Below are positions 63,901 to 64,000 of a DNA stretch of 64,000 bases, one piece after another. How positions within the stretch are numbered: position 1 is the stretch's first letter; the number at the start of each line of letters is the position of its first letter. The position numbers and the translations under genes were made by a program. This DNA comes from Porticoccaceae bacterium (GTDB lineage Bacteria > Pseudomonadota > Gammaproteobacteria > Pseudomonadales > Porticoccaceae): contig JAHEGD010000004.1 of assembly GCA_024639885.1 (NCBI GenBank), positions 335,545 through 399,544 on the forward strand, written 5' to 3'. A model generated the notes under the pieces. That model did not search any database, had not been told where the DNA came from, and saw only the letters and a list, made by a program, of their open reading frames with translations.

Positions 63901-64000
63901 AAGCCTGGCGATGACCTACTCTCACATGGGGAAACCCCACACTACCATCGGCGAGGAATCGTTTCACTTCTGAGTTCGGGATGGGATCAGGTGGTTCCAA
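63901..64000 (-). rRNA. rrf: 5S ribosomal RNA (partial, 3' part)
   Basis: The minus strand contains the conserved 5S blocks CCGAACTCAGAAGTGAAAC, GCCGATGGTAGTGTGGGG and the 3' end GCCAGGCTT. The 5' end and the rest of the rRNA operon lie beyond the window. The ORF at 63803-64000 in the track is a shadow of this gene. Confidence 0.95.

Noticed and set aside
63803-64000. 65-residue minus-strand ORF at the window end
   Set aside because: It translates the 5S rRNA gene and terminator.

Overview
The window is a dense chromosomal segment of a GC-rich gammaproteobacterium. It is almost entirely housekeeping, with very short intergenic gaps and many start/stop overlaps. The neighbourhoods nadC-pilA-pilBCD-coaE-yacG, mraZ to lpxC/secA, rpsP-rimM-trmD-rplS, carAB-greA and grpE-dnaK-dnaJ are the usual gammaproteobacterial ones. 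MurE carries the DNPR motif of meso-diaminopimelate ligases, as expected for a Gram-negative. The genus cannot be fixed from sequence alone. No tRNA gene or CRISPR array was seen.

Layout. 1-2.6 kb: fxsA (partial), an alkyltransferase-like protein, and the muropeptide-recycling pair ampG/ampD, which are convergent and overlap. 2.6-9 kb: nadC, the major type IV pilin (minus strand), pilB-pilC-pilD, coaE and yacG. 9-32 kb (minus strand): the complete division/cell-wall (dcw) run, read from mraZ through rsmH, ftsL, ftsI, murE, murF, mraY, murD, ftsW, murG, murC, ddl, ftsQ, ftsA, ftsZ and lpxC, then an M23 peptidase, secA, argJ and mutT. It starts from a promoter and MraZ-type operator near 32.3 kb. 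32-36 kb (minus): ffh, then rpsP-rimM-trmD-rplS. 36-41 kb: a YpjD/CcsA-like membrane protein, a CNNM/CorC-type protein, a DUF1289 protein, two Nudix hydrolases, a peroxiredoxin and a CGFS glutaredoxin. 41-44 kb: a three-gene porin / FMN-binding / PepSY cluster behind two Fur-box-like dyads, probably an iron-repressed envelope redox module. 44-46.4 kb: argD-like and argF, then a tandem hairpin repeat. 46.4-56.4 kb (minus): carA-carB-greA, dapB, and grpE-dnaK-dnaJ with two heat-shock (sigma-32) promoter matches. 56.4-61.3 kb: recN, a YfcG-like GST, and a beta-helix lipoprotein coupled to a diheme cytochrome c. 61.3-63.7 kb: an apparently intact IS21-family element. 63.7-64 kb: the 3' part of a 5S rRNA gene with its terminator, and a second 5S 3'-end remnant interrupted by an 84-bp hairpin-rich insert.

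The points most worth following are the iron-box porin/FMN/PepSY cluster, the beta-helix/diheme cytochrome pair, the interrupted 5S remnant next to IS21, the tandem 77-bp hairpin repeat between argF and greA, and the regulatory sites (MraZ operator, sigma-32 promoters, inverted repeat over the lpxC promoter).
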